Of a stretch of DNA of 35,199 bases, positions 1-7,956 are shown in pieces. Within the stretch, counting starts at the first letter, position 1, and every line of letters begins with the position of its first letter. A program made the position numbers and the translations under genes. This DNA comes from an uncultured Lachnospiraceae bacterium (GTDB lineage: Bacteria; Bacillota; Clostridia; Lachnospirales; Lachnospiraceae): positions 1 through 35,199 of the forward strand of contig CACYXH010000013.1 of the NCBI GenBank assembly GCA_902778245.1, in the 5' to 3' direction. The notes under the pieces are model-generated. The model made no database searches and had not been told where the DNA came from. It saw only the letters and a program-made list of their open reading frames with translations.

Positions 1-531
<531 letters not shown>

Positions 532-563
532 CAGGCAGCGAAAGCCAGAGTCTGGATAGGGAA

Positions 564-610
564 GGGACCGTTGAAAAATTTTGACTCGTCATATATTTTT
601 CAGCGGTCCC
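564..610 (+). terminator. Long inverted repeat after enolase, possible terminator
   Basis: The arms at 564-579 and 595-610 (outer halves GGGACCG and CGGTCCC) pair over 16 bp with one G-U wobble, around a 15-nt loop. The hairpin starts 33 nt after the enolase stop, where a terminator is expected. The run after the stem is TATCTATACG rather than a clean T tract, so termination is inferred from position and stem strength only. The inner arms contain an A run and a matching T run. Confidence 0.5.
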
Positions 611-649
611 TATCTATACGCCAGAGACTTTCGGATAATGAATTTTGGT

Positions 650-678
650 TTGACTATTTCTTTAGGGTATTGTATTAT
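650..678 (+). promoter_or_regulatory. Sigma-A promoter of the metal ABC operon
   Basis: A -35 TTGACT (650-655) is separated by exactly 17 nt from a -10 TATTAT (673-678). It lies 45 nt upstream of the first gene of the operon. I looked for a Zur- or AdcR-like palindrome across the -10 region and did not see a convincing one. Confidence 0.75.
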
Positions 679-722
679 ACCTGATAACAGTATTTACTTT
701 TCTGTGGAAGGAGGAAGCAGCC

Positions 723-1022
723 ATGCGTTCAAAATCTCAAAGAAACGTTGCCATCCTTTTGGGTATTGTGATACTTCTTGCCCTGCTGCTTTCTGCCTTC
801 TGTATTGTTGCAGAAATTGATCATGACTGCACAGGTGAGAACTGTCCAATCTGTGCCTGCATTCAGCAGTGCGAGAATAACATTCGGCAAATGGGAGACG
901 GAACGGTCGCTATGATAGCTGCCGTATTACTTATTGCAGTCTTTCTTCTGCCGTCGTTATTGATTGTCACAAATCTTTCTCAAGCTACGCTTGTCACACA
1001 AAAAGTTCGCCTGAATAATTGA
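723..1022 (+). CDS. Small Cys-rich two-helix membrane protein leading the metal ABC operon
   Basis: A 99-residue protein with ribosome site GGAGGA just upstream of ATG 723. Two hydrophobic segments, at about residues 8-30 and 61-83, flank a short loop carrying DHDCTGENCPICACIQQCEN, that is five Cys and one His in about 20 residues. If both helices span the membrane, this loop faces one side as a compact metal- or thiol-binding unit. I do not recognise a named family. It is the first gene behind the promoter at 650-678 and lies about 100 nt before the binding-protein gene, so a role linked to zinc or manganese uptake (metal sensing, loading or permease partner) is inferred from context only. 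An alternative frame over the same bases starting at 581 has no family features. Confidence 0.75.
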   Translation: MRSKSQRNVAILLGIVILLALLLSAFCIVAEIDHDCTGENCPICACIQQCENNIRQMGDGTVAMIAAVLLIAVFLLPSLLIVTNLSQATLVTQKVRLNN

Positions 1023-1116
1023 AGACTTCCGGCAGGGGTGTACTATGCTCATTTTGGGTTCATAGGCGCCCTTGTTTTGTTGCTTGCAGTTTAGGAAAAC
1101 ATACGGAGGTTTTATC

Positions 1117-1150
1117 ATGAAAAAAAAATATTTCTTATATTATTGCCGCC
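1117..1150 (+). other. Probable natural start of the metal-binding protein gene, broken by an A9 tract
   Basis: The ATG at 1117 has the good ribosome site (CGGAGG, seven bases upstream) and would begin the signal peptide, but the nine A residues at 1120-1128 put it out of frame with the rest. As written it gives a 23-residue peptide ending at TGA 1186-1188. With eight A residues the product would begin MKKNISYIIAAMLMVGSLFA, a normal signal sequence joined to the binding protein. Candidate explanations are a real frameshift, slippage on the homopolymer, or a sequencing error. Confidence 0.7.
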
Positions 1151-2101
1151 ATGTTGATGGTGGGCAGTCTTTTTGCGTACAGTTCTGAATATACAGCGGC
1201 CGAGAAGAGCGCGGATTCGCTTCAAATTGTCACTACGATCTTTCCCGAATATGACTGGGTAAAACAAATCCTCGGAGACAACCCGGCAGACGCGCAGGTA
1301 ACCATGCTTTTAGATAACGGTGTGGATCTTCACAGCTACCAGCCGACTGCTGAGGATATATTGAAAATATCTACCTGCGATCTGTTTATCTATGTTGGAG
1401 GGGAATCCGATGAATGGGTGGAAGACGCTCTGCAGGAAGCGACAAACAAGGATATGGTTGTTATCAACCTTCTGGATGTACTTGGAGATAAGGTGAAAGA
1501 AGAGGAACTTGTGGAAGGTATGGAGGGAGAAGAGGAAGACGAAGAGGGGGATGACGAAGAGCCGGAGTATGATGAGCATGTTTGGCTTTCCCTGAGAAAT
1601 GCATCCATTCTCTGTGAGAGGATAGCGGATGCTCTTACGTCGGTTGATGCCAAGCATGGGGATGTCTATGAAAGTAATGTGACTGCCTACAAAGATAAAC
1701 TGAGTGCCTTGGACACAAAATATGAGAATGCGGTTTCTAACGGCTCCGTTAACACTCTGCTTTTTGGCGACCGGTTTCCATTCCGCTATCTGGTGGATGA
1801 TTATGGCCTTGATTATTTTGCCGCATTTGTGGGATGCTCCGCTGAAACAGAGGCAAGCTTTGAGACAATTATTTTCCTTGCGCAAAAAGTTAACGAACTT
1901 TCGCTGCCTTGTATTATGACAATAGAAGGAACGGATCACAAGATTGCAGAAACGATTGTTCAGAACACAGAGACGAAGGATCAGAAGATATTAACAATAG
2001 ATTCTATGCAATCCACAACAGCGCGGGATGTACAAAATGGCACCACATATCTTTCATTGATGGAGAGCAACCTTGAGGTGTTGAAAGAAGCGCTGCAGTA
2101 G
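1151..2101 (+). CDS. znuA: Metal ABC transporter substrate-binding protein, ZnuA/AdcA family
   Basis: Cluster A-I binding protein that captures Zn2+ (or Mn2+) outside the cell and hands it to the permease encoded two genes later. Family marks are TTIFPEYDWVKQIL, DLHSYQPTAEDI (first metal His), YDEHVWLSLRNA (second His) and GDRFPFRYLVDDYGLDY. The loop that is His-rich in many relatives is here acidic, about residues 118-140, made almost wholly of Glu and Asp. The intact frame opens at internal ATG 1151, which has no clear ribosome site; the natural start is probably ATG 1117 (see the separate entry). The expected lipobox Cys after LFA is replaced by Tyr, so it may not be lipid-anchored. znuC follows 11 nt later. 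Zinc versus manganese cannot be settled from sequence. Confidence 0.88.
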   Translation: MLMVGSLFAYSSEYTAAEKSADSLQIVTTIFPEYDWVKQILGDNPADAQVTMLLDNGVDLHSYQPTAEDILKISTCDLFIYVGGESDEWVEDALQEATNKDMVVINLLDVLGDKVKEEELVEGMEGEEEDEEGDDEEPEYDEHVWLSLRNASILCERIADALTSVDAKHGDVYESNVTAYKDKLSALDTKYENAVSNGSVNTLLFGDRFPFRYLVDDYGLDYFAAFVGCSAETEASFETIIFLAQKVNELSLPCIMTIEGTDHKIAETIVQNTETKDQKILTIDSMQSTTARDVQNGTTYLSLMESNLEVLKEALQ

Positions 2102-2112
2102 GAGGAGATATC

Positions 2113-2829
2113 ATGGCTTTACTCACCATTCAGGATCTGTCCCTTGGATATGATTCCCATAAGATAGTAAAAGATTTGAATTTTTCAGTGAATGCCGGAG
2201 ACTATCTGTGCATTGTTGGGGAAAATGGCTCCGGTAAGACAACGCTTATGAAGAGCCTACTTCATCTTCAGGATCCGATCAGCGGTCAGATTCTGGCGGG
2301 TGATGGACTAAAAGCAAACGAGATTGGATATCTTCCGCAGCAGACGGTGGTTCAAAAAGATTTTCCGGCATCCGTGAGAGAGATTGTTCTCTCCGGATGC
2401 CAGGGACGCTGCGGCTTGCGTCCTTTTTACAACAAAGAAGAAAAGCAGCTGGCAGCAGAAAATATGCGGCGCATGGGTGTTATGGAGTTTGCGAACCGAT
2501 GCTATCGGGAACTTTCCGGCGGCCAGCAGCAGAGGGTACTGTTGGCCAGGGCACTCTGCGCCACAAGAAAACTATTGTTGCTGGATGAGCCGGTATCTGG
2601 TCTTGATCCAAAAGTCACGATAGATATGTACCATCTTATAAAAGATTTAAATTCCGAAGGAATCACTATCATTATGATTTCCCACGATATAGCCACAGCG
2701 GTCCGCTATGCAAGCCATATTTTGCATATTGGATCAACCACATTCTTCGGCACCACGCAAGAGTATAGGAAAAGCGATGTGGGAAACTTCTTTATAGCGC
2801 AGGAAGGCGGTGATGGAAATGCTTGCTAA
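2113..2829 (+). CDS. znuC: Metal ABC transporter ATP-binding protein (ZnuC family)
   Basis: A 238-residue ATPase powering the zinc/manganese importer. Walker A is GENGSGKTT (about residues 36-44), the signature is LSGGQQQR (about 134), Walker B is LLLLDEPVSGLD, and the switch His lies in MISHDIATA. The Q-loop region reads IGYLPQQ. The length is normal. The start is ATG 2113, preceded by GGAGGAG, 11 nt after the binding-protein stop. Its 3' end overlaps the permease gene, which points to translational coupling. Confidence 0.93.
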   Translation: MALLTIQDLSLGYDSHKIVKDLNFSVNAGDYLCIVGENGSGKTTLMKSLLHLQDPISGQILAGDGLKANEIGYLPQQTVVQKDFPASVREIVLSGCQGRCGLRPFYNKEEKQLAAENMRRMGVMEFANRCYRELSGGQQQRVLLARALCATRKLLLLDEPVSGLDPKVTIDMYHLIKDLNSEGITIIMISHDIATAVRYASHILHIGSTTFFGTTQEYRKSDVGNFFIAQEGGDGNAC

Positions 2830-3658
2830 ACTCGGAATGTATCTGCAGTACCCCTTTGTGAGATATGCGCTGATGGTTGGGGTATTGATAGCGCTCTGTT
2901 CTTCTCTGCTGGGTGTCACTTTAGTGCTGAAACGTTTTTCATTTATTGGGGACGGATTGTCTCATGTGGCGTTCGGCGCAATGGCTATCGCAAGTGTCCT
3001 GAATCTGACGAACGAAATGCTGCTGGTGCTTCCGGTTACAGCCATCAGCGCAATATTGCTTCTGCGCTCCGGCCAGAACGCAAAAATCAAAGGGGATGCT
3101 GCCATTGCCATGATCTCCGTCGGTACGCTGGCATTTGGATATCTCATCATGAATATTTTTTCCACATCATCGAATTTATCCGGCGATGTGTGCAGTACGT
3201 TGTTTGGTTCTACTTCCATACTGACATTGACACCCCGGGAAGTATGGCTTTGTGCTGTCCTGTCGATCATGGTAGTAGTATTGTTTGTGTTGTTTTACAA
3301 CAAGATTTTTGCTGTTACATTTGATGAGGATTTTTCGAAGGCGGTGGGAACGAAAGCGGAGAGCTACAATTTGCTGATCGCAATTATAATTGCAGTGATC
3401 ATTGTCCTTGCAATGAATCTTGTGGGGTCGCTGCTCATATCGGCACTTGTTATTTTTCCGGCATTATCAGCCATGCGCTTGTTTCGGAGCTTTAAAGGGG
3501 TTACAGTATGCTCGGCTTTGCTCTCGGTAGTATGTGCTTTTTCGGGAATTATCATATCCATACTGGCCGGAACGCCAGTGGGCTCTACTATCGTGGCCGT
3601 AGACGTTTTGGCTTTCGCAATCTGCTGTTTGGCGGGACGGATTACAGGAGGTGCTTAG
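2813..3658 (+). CDS. znuB: Metal ABC transporter permease (ZnuB family)
   Basis: A 281-residue integral membrane protein of the ABC-3 (zinc/manganese) permease family. It has about eight or nine hydrophobic segments and the typical GVTLVLKRFSFIGDGLSHVAFGAMA stretch near the N-terminus (quoted parts: LKRFSFIGDGLSH, VAFGAMA) and AMNLVGSLLISALVIFPA near residue 205. I chose ATG 2813 because AGGAAGG at about 2801 is correctly spaced; a GTG at 2810 and ATG 2819 are alternatives. It overlaps znuC by 17 nt. The lipoprotein gene begins 3 nt after its stop. Confidence 0.92.
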   Translation: MEMLAKLGMYLQYPFVRYALMVGVLIALCSSLLGVTLVLKRFSFIGDGLSHVAFGAMAIASVLNLTNEMLLVLPVTAISAILLLRSGQNAKIKGDAAIAMISVGTLAFGYLIMNIFSTSSNLSGDVCSTLFGSTSILTLTPREVWLCAVLSIMVVVLFVLFYNKIFAVTFDEDFSKAVGTKAESYNLLIAIIIAVIIVLAMNLVGSLLISALVIFPALSAMRLFRSFKGVTVCSALLSVVCAFSGIIISILAGTPVGSTIVAVDVLAFAICCLAGRITGGA

Positions 3659-3660
3659 AG

Positions 3661-4152
3661 ATGACTATTCGGAAAATTTTTTGTATATACGTATGCATGC
3701 TTTTGGCTGGAATGATGGCCGGATGCGGGAAAAATTCTGCAGCAGATAGCTCCGCAGCAGATAGTTCCGCAGCAGATAGTTCTGCAGTAGATGGCTCCGA
3801 AGCTGGCGGTATTGATATTGACCTGACAGCTTTGTCCAGCACAATGGTTTATTCCGAAGTATACAACATGATGTATGCACCGGAAGAATATATTGGAAAG
3901 ACGGTGAAGATGGACGGACTTTTCAGTGTCTATCAGGATCAGTCAACGGGGAATAATTATTTTGCCTGCGTCATCCAGGACGCTGCAGCGTGCTGTGCCC
4001 AGGGGATTGAATTCCAGTTATCGGACGATTATGTTTACCCGGAGGACTACCCGGAAGTAGGCGACAGTGTATCGGTTATCGGCGTGTTTGATACTTATCA
4101 GGAAGGAGATTATCGGTATTGCACTCTGAGAAATGCCAGGTTGACGGGGTGA
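3661..4152 (+). CDS. Lipoprotein with tandem SSAAD repeat, end of the metal ABC operon
   Basis: A 163-residue secreted lipoprotein. It has a signal sequence with lipobox LAGMMAGC, the Cys being residue 22, then a linker of repeated SSAAD units, then a compact domain containing APEEYIGKTVKMDGLF, YFACVIQDAAACCAQGIEF and DYPEVGDSVSVIGVFDTY. The latter half resembles small OB-fold-like domains found in secreted lipoproteins, a guess from the alternating hydrophobic pattern. The start at ATG 3661 is fixed by AGGAGGTG 3' of the permease gene; the longer open frame from 3508 lies inside znuB and is not used. Four Cys in the domain could bind metal or form disulfides. Operon position suggests a helper of metal capture. 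Confidence 0.85.
   Translation: MTIRKIFCIYVCMLLAGMMAGCGKNSAADSSAADSSAADSSAVDGSEAGGIDIDLTALSSTMVYSEVYNMMYAPEEYIGKTVKMDGLFSVYQDQSTGNNYFACVIQDAAACCAQGIEFQLSDDYVYPEDYPEVGDSVSVIGVFDTYQEGDYRYCTLRNARLTG
3733..3800 (+). repeat. 15-bp tandem repeat encoding the SSAAD linker
   Basis: About four copies of a 15-bp unit (consensus GCAGCAGATAGTTCC, the last copy diverged to GCAGTAGATGGCTCC). Because the unit is a multiple of three, copy-number change would lengthen or shorten the linker without a frameshift. Confidence 0.85.
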
Positions 4153-4183
4153 ACTCAATTCTGAAATTTTGTAATCTTTGGAT

Positions 4184-4212
4184 TTGACTAATCAGTAGGA
4201 GTGTCATATGAT
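4184..4212 (+). promoter_or_regulatory. Promoter of the DUF6110/P-type ATPase operon
   Basis: A -35 TTGACT (4184-4189) and a -10 TATGAT (4207-4212) are separated by 17 nt. The start codon of the first gene is 33 nt after the -10. I see no T-rich terminator between the preceding lipoprotein stop (4152) and this promoter. Confidence 0.75.
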
Positions 4213-4244
4213 AAAAATATCAGAATTTGAACAGGAGGGTTATT

Positions 4245-4544
4245 ATGAGTACGTTTAATTTAAGAAAACTGGGGGCCTTTGCAGGTGGTGTACTGTTTGG
4301 AACAGCGGGTATCAAAATTCTTTCCAGCAAGGATGCCAAAAAGGTTTACACGCATTGTACGGCGGCTGTGCTTCGGGCGAAAGACAGTGTGGTGAAAACG
4401 GCCACCGCCATTCAGGAGAATGGGGAGGATATCCTGGCGGAAGCGAAAAAGATCAACGATGAGCGCGTGGCAGAGGAAGAAGAAGCTGTGGTGGAAGATA
4501 TAGATGAAGAAACGGAAAGCGAAAAAGAGAACGGGGCGGAATAA
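4245..4544 (+). CDS. DUF6110-type small protein upstream of a P-type ATPase
   Basis: A 99-residue protein. I chose ATG 4245 because ACAGGAGGG precedes it at the right distance; the longer frame from a TTG at 4227 has no ribosome site. The N-terminal stretch LGAFAGGVLFGTAGIKILSS looks like one glycine-rich membrane helix, followed by DAKKVYTHCTAAVLRAKDSV and a strongly acidic tail (about residues 75-99). The N-terminal pattern matches what I recall of DUF6110, which is found next to heavy-metal P-type ATPases in Clostridia. It ends exactly one base before the ATPase start, so the two are probably coupled. A chaperone-like or regulatory role for the pump is an inference. Confidence 0.85.
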   Translation: MSTFNLRKLGAFAGGVLFGTAGIKILSSKDAKKVYTHCTAAVLRAKDSVVKTATAIQENGEDILAEAKKINDERVAEEEEAVVEDIDEETESEKENGAE

Positions 4545-6641
4545 GTGAAATTCATAATCAAACATGAAATGACCGGCCGCATTCGTGTTCACCTGGCGGT
4601 AAAACGTATGAGCTATCGTGAGGCAGACACGCTGCTTTACTTTCTGCAGAATTTGGATGGTGTGACAGGGGCAAAGGTCTATGAGCAGACCGGGGACGCT
4701 TACGTCTGCTATACTGGAGCCCGTGAGGAGATCATTCTGGCTTTGAGACGCTTCCGGTTTGAAAAAGTAGAAGTGCCGGAGGAGATCCTGCAAAATTCCG
4801 GGAGAGAACTGAATGCGATTTACAAAGAAAAACTGATTAATCAGGTGGTTCTCAGAATAGGGAGAAAGCTGTTTCTTCCTGTTTCTATCCGAACAGTCAT
4901 TACCTTGGCGAAATCCATGAGATACATCGGCGCGGGCATTTCCAGTCTGCGTGGACGCAGGCTGGATGTTTCGGTTCTGGATGCCACCGCAATAGGCGTA
5001 TCTGTTTTGCGGGGTGATACAAAGACAGCCAGTTCAGTTATGTTCCTGCTTGGGATAGGTGAAATCCTGGAAGAGTGGACCCACAAAAAATCGGTGGGTG
5101 ATCTGGCCCGCAGTATGTCCCTGAATATCCCGAAGGTTTGGGTAAAAGCCGGGGGACAGGAAATCCTGGTGAACACGGATACTGTGTCTGAGGGAGATTC
5201 TGTGGTGGTACACATGGGTAACGTGATTCCCTTCGACGGCATTGTGACAGAGGGGGAGGGCATGGTGAATCAGTCTTCTCTCACCGGCGAGGCGCTGCCT
5301 GTACGCAGAGAGCAGGATGACTATGTTTACGCGGGAACGGTTTTGGAAGAGGGGGAACTGACTTTCCGGGTGAAGAAAGTTTCCGGCACTACCCGGTACG
5401 AAAAAATTGTGACCATGATTGAGGAGACGGAGAAACTGAAGTCTTCCATGGAGAGCAAAGCGGAGCGTCTGGCAGACCGTCTGGTTCCCTATACATTGGG
5501 GGGAACCGGTCTTGTGTGGCTGCTGACCCGCAATGCCACAAAGGCGATGGCTGTGCTGATGGTGGATTTTTCTTGCGCATTGAAGCTGGCGATGCCCATC
5601 ACAGTGCTGTCTGCCATTCGGGAGGCCGGCACGCATCACGTCACAGTGAAAGGCGGAAAATACCTGGAGGCAATAGCTGAGGCAAAGACGATTGTCTTTG
5701 ACAAGACGGGAACCCTGACTAAGGCCAGACCTACCGTGAAAGCGGTGGTACCGTTCTGCGAGATGGAAGAAGGGAATCTGCTGCGCATAGCGGCCTGCCT
5801 GGAGGAGCATTTTCCCCATTCTATGGCGAAAGCTGTGGTAAGAGAAGCGCAGGAGCGGGGGCTGGAACATGAGGAGATGCATTCCAAAGTGGATTACATT
5901 GTAGCCCATGGTATTTCCAGCTCTATTGAAGGTAAGAAAGTGATCATCGGCAGCGCTCACTTTGTATTTGATGATGAAGCCTGCAAAGTCCGCCCGGAGT
6001 ATCAGGAACGGTTTGATAAAATTCCGGCGGAATATTCGCATCTGTATCTGGCTATCGAGCAGGAACTGGCAGCAGTGATCTGTATTGAAGATCCTCTGCG
6101 GGAGGAAGCGGCCCAGGTAGTTCGATCGCTGAAAAAGGCAGGATTTGACAAAGTGGTAATGATGACCGGGGACAGCGAGCGCACCGCGGCAGCTGTGGCT
6201 GCCCATGTGGGTGTGGATGAATATTACTCCGAAGTCCTTCCGGAAGACAAAGCAGGATTTATTGCCCGGGAAAAAGAGGCGGGCAGAAAGGTGCTGATGA
6301 TCGGGGACGGCATCAATGATTCTCCGGCGCTGTCTGCGGCAGATGTAGGAATCGCCATCAGTGATGGAGCAGAGATTGTCAGGGAGATCGCGGACATTAC
6401 TATTTCAGCGGACAGTCTGTATGAGATCGTCACGTTAAAGAATCTGAGCGATGCGCTGATGCAAAGAATTCACAAAAACTACCGTAACATCGTGAGCTTT
6501 AATACCGGTCTGATCGTGCTGGGAGTGGCAGGAATTTTGCAGCCCACCGTGTCGGCCACCTTGCACAATCTCTCTACCATATGTTTCAGTGTCCGGAGCA
6601 TGAAGAGCCTGCTGGAGAGTGCCGATGGAAATGTGACTTGA
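4545..6641 (+). CDS. P1B-type heavy-metal ATPase with SCALKL in place of CPx
   Basis: A 698-residue metal-transporting P-type ATPase starting at GTG 4545. The N-terminal ~70 residues (KHEMTGRIRVHLAVKRMS...) resemble a degenerate heavy-metal-binding domain without CxxC. The actuator domain carries the SSLTGEALPV motif, the phosphorylation site is FDKTGTLT (Asp about residue 386), the nucleotide domain has EEHFPHSMAKAV in the HP-motif position, and the hinge has MTGDSE and GDGINDSPAL. The ion-path helix reads DFSCALKLAMP (Cys about 344): Ser-Cys without the Pro seen in CPC, CPH or SPC pumps. This variant helix occurs in a Firmicute subgroup whose substrate I cannot state. It probably exports a transition metal. 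Two short C-terminal helices are present. Confidence 0.92.
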   Translation: MKFIIKHEMTGRIRVHLAVKRMSYREADTLLYFLQNLDGVTGAKVYEQTGDAYVCYTGAREEIILALRRFRFEKVEVPEEILQNSGRELNAIYKEKLINQVVLRIGRKLFLPVSIRTVITLAKSMRYIGAGISSLRGRRLDVSVLDATAIGVSVLRGDTKTASSVMFLLGIGEILEEWTHKKSVGDLARSMSLNIPKVWVKAGGQEILVNTDTVSEGDSVVVHMGNVIPFDGIVTEGEGMVNQSSLTGEALPVRREQDDYVYAGTVLEEGELTFRVKKVSGTTRYEKIVTMIEETEKLKSSMESKAERLADRLVPYTLGGTGLVWLLTRNATKAMAVLMVDFSCALKLAMPITVLSAIREAGTHHVTVKGGKYLEAIAEAKTIVFDKTGTLTKARPTVKAVVPFCEMEEGNLLRIAACLEEHFPHSMAKAVVREAQERGLEHEEMHSKVDYIVAHGISSSIEGKKVIIGSAHFVFDDEACKVRPEYQERFDKIPAEYSHLYLAIEQELAAVICIEDPLREEAAQVVRSLKKAGFDKVVMMTGDSERTAAAVAAHVGVDEYYSEVLPEDKAGFIAREKEAGRKVLMIGDGINDSPALSAADVGIAISDGAEIVREIADITISADSLYEIVTLKNLSDALMQRIHKNYRNIVSFNTGLIVLGVAGILQPTVSATLHNLSTICFSVRSMKSLLESADGNVT

Positions 6642-6648
6642 TATTTTC

Positions 6649-6676
6649 TTGACAATCTCATGTAAAGTGATATGAT
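6649..6676 (+). promoter_or_regulatory. Promoter of the alcohol dehydrogenase/Nudix pair
   Basis: A consensus -35 TTGACA (6649-6654) lies 16 nt before a -10 TATGAT (6671-6676). The start codon is 63 nt downstream of the -10, giving an A/T-rich leader. Confidence 0.75.
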
Positions 6677-6738
6677 AGTTATGTTGGACTAATATAAATG
6701 GTCAAAGTAATAGAATATATTAATAGGAGGGATTTACC

Positions 6739-7956
6739 ATGCAAAGATTTACAAACCCAAGGGATATTTATCACGGAAAGGGAGCCCTGGAGGCCCTGAA
6801 AACACTGGATGGAAAGAAAGCCATCATCTGCGTCGGCGGCGGCTCTATGAAGCGCTTCGGATTCCTTGACAAAGCGAAAGCATATCTGGAAGAGGCTGGA
6901 ATGGAAGTAACCATCTTCGAAGGGATCGAGTCTGATCCGTCTGTGGAGACCGTTATGAAAGGCGCTGCTGTTATGCAGGAATTTGAGCCGGATTGGATCG
7001 TGGCTATCGGCGGAGGTTCTCCCATCGATGCGGCGAAAGCAATGTGGATCAAGTACGAGTATCCGGACACCACGTTCGAAGATATGTGTAAGGTATTCGG
7101 GTTGCCGAAGCTGAGAACAAAGGCCCGCTTCTGTGCGGTATCCTCAACTTCCGGTACAGCTACTGAAGTAACCGCTTTCTCAATCATTACAAACTATGCG
7201 AACGGCATCAAATATCCCATCGCTGATTTCGAGATTACACCGGACGTGGCCATCGTAGATCCAGAGCTGGCAGAGACTATGCCGAAGAAACTCGTGGCAC
7301 ACACCGGTATGGATGCTCTGACCCACGCGGTTGAAGCATATGTGTCCACGGTGCACAGCGATTTCACCGATGCTCCTGCAATCCGTGCCATCGAGATGAT
7401 CCAGAGAGATCTGGTAAATTCTTACAATGAGGATATGGCAGCGCGCGATGACATGCACAGCGCACAGTGCCTGGCAGGTATTGCGTTCTCGTCCGGATTG
7501 CTGGGTATTGTTCATTCCATGGCCCACAAGACTGGAGCCGCTTTCGCGGATTACGGTGCACACATCATTCATGGCGCCGCAAATGCAATGTATCTGCCGA
7601 AGGTCATTGCTTTTAATGCCAAGAATGAAGAGGCGAAGAAGAGATATGGTGTTATTGCAGATTACATGCATCTGGAAGGAACAACGGATGATGAGAAGGT
7701 TGCTTCTCTGATCGAATACATCCGCGGTCTGAACGATCAGCTGAACATTCCGCACTGCATCAAGAATTACGGCGCAGACAGCTATCCCACCGAGCAGGGC
7801 TTTGTTCCCGAAGAGGTATTCCTGGAAAGACTTCCCGAAATCGCAAAGAACGCGATCCTGGATGCTTGCACCGGCTCCAATCCAAGACAGCCCAGCCAGG
7901 AAGAGATGGAAAAACTGCTGAAGTGCTGCTACTACGATACGGAAGTTGATTTCTGA
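6739..7956 (+). CDS. Iron-containing (type III) alcohol dehydrogenase
   Basis: A 405-residue NAD(P)H-dependent alcohol dehydrogenase of the iron-activated family, reducing aldehydes to alcohols during fermentation. It has the cofactor loop IVAIGGGSPIDAAKAM (about residues 91-106), SSTSGTATEVTAFSII, and metal ligands in the family order: Asp in VAIVDPELA, His in MDALTHAVEAY, His in IVHSMAHKTGA and His in HIIHGAANAMYLP. Length is slightly above the usual 380-400. The start ATG 6739 has AGGAGGG upstream. The substrate (butanol, ethanol, propanediol type) cannot be read from sequence. Its stop overlaps the Nudix start by one base. Confidence 0.94.
   Translation: MQRFTNPRDIYHGKGALEALKTLDGKKAIICVGGGSMKRFGFLDKAKAYLEEAGMEVTIFEGIESDPSVETVMKGAAVMQEFEPDWIVAIGGGSPIDAAKAMWIKYEYPDTTFEDMCKVFGLPKLRTKARFCAVSSTSGTATEVTAFSIITNYANGIKYPIADFEITPDVAIVDPELAETMPKKLVAHTGMDALTHAVEAYVSTVHSDFTDAPAIRAIEMIQRDLVNSYNEDMAARDDMHSAQCLAGIAFSSGLLGIVHSMAHKTGAAFADYGAHIIHGAANAMYLPKVIAFNAKNEEAKKRYGVIADYMHLEGTTDDEKVASLIEYIRGLNDQLNIPHCIKNYGADSYPTEQGFVPEEVFLERLPEIAKNAILDACTGSNPRQPSQEEMEKLLKCCYYDTEVDF

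Noticed and set aside
581..820. Open frame of 79 residues upstream of the Cys-rich protein
   Set aside because: Starts at TTG inside the post-enolase hairpin, has no ribosome site and overlaps the promoter and a better gene.
1310..1939. A 209-residue open frame on the minus strand across the zinc-binding protein gene
   Set aside because: No family features and no ribosome site; it mirrors a well-supported + strand gene.
3508..3660. N-terminal extension of the lipoprotein
   Set aside because: Lies inside znuB; the lipobox and the ribosome site fix the start at 3661.
5034..6206. A 390-residue open frame on the minus strand within the P-type ATPase gene
   Set aside because: Composition (many His, Arg, Gln) is that of an antisense frame, and the + strand gene has all catalytic motifs.
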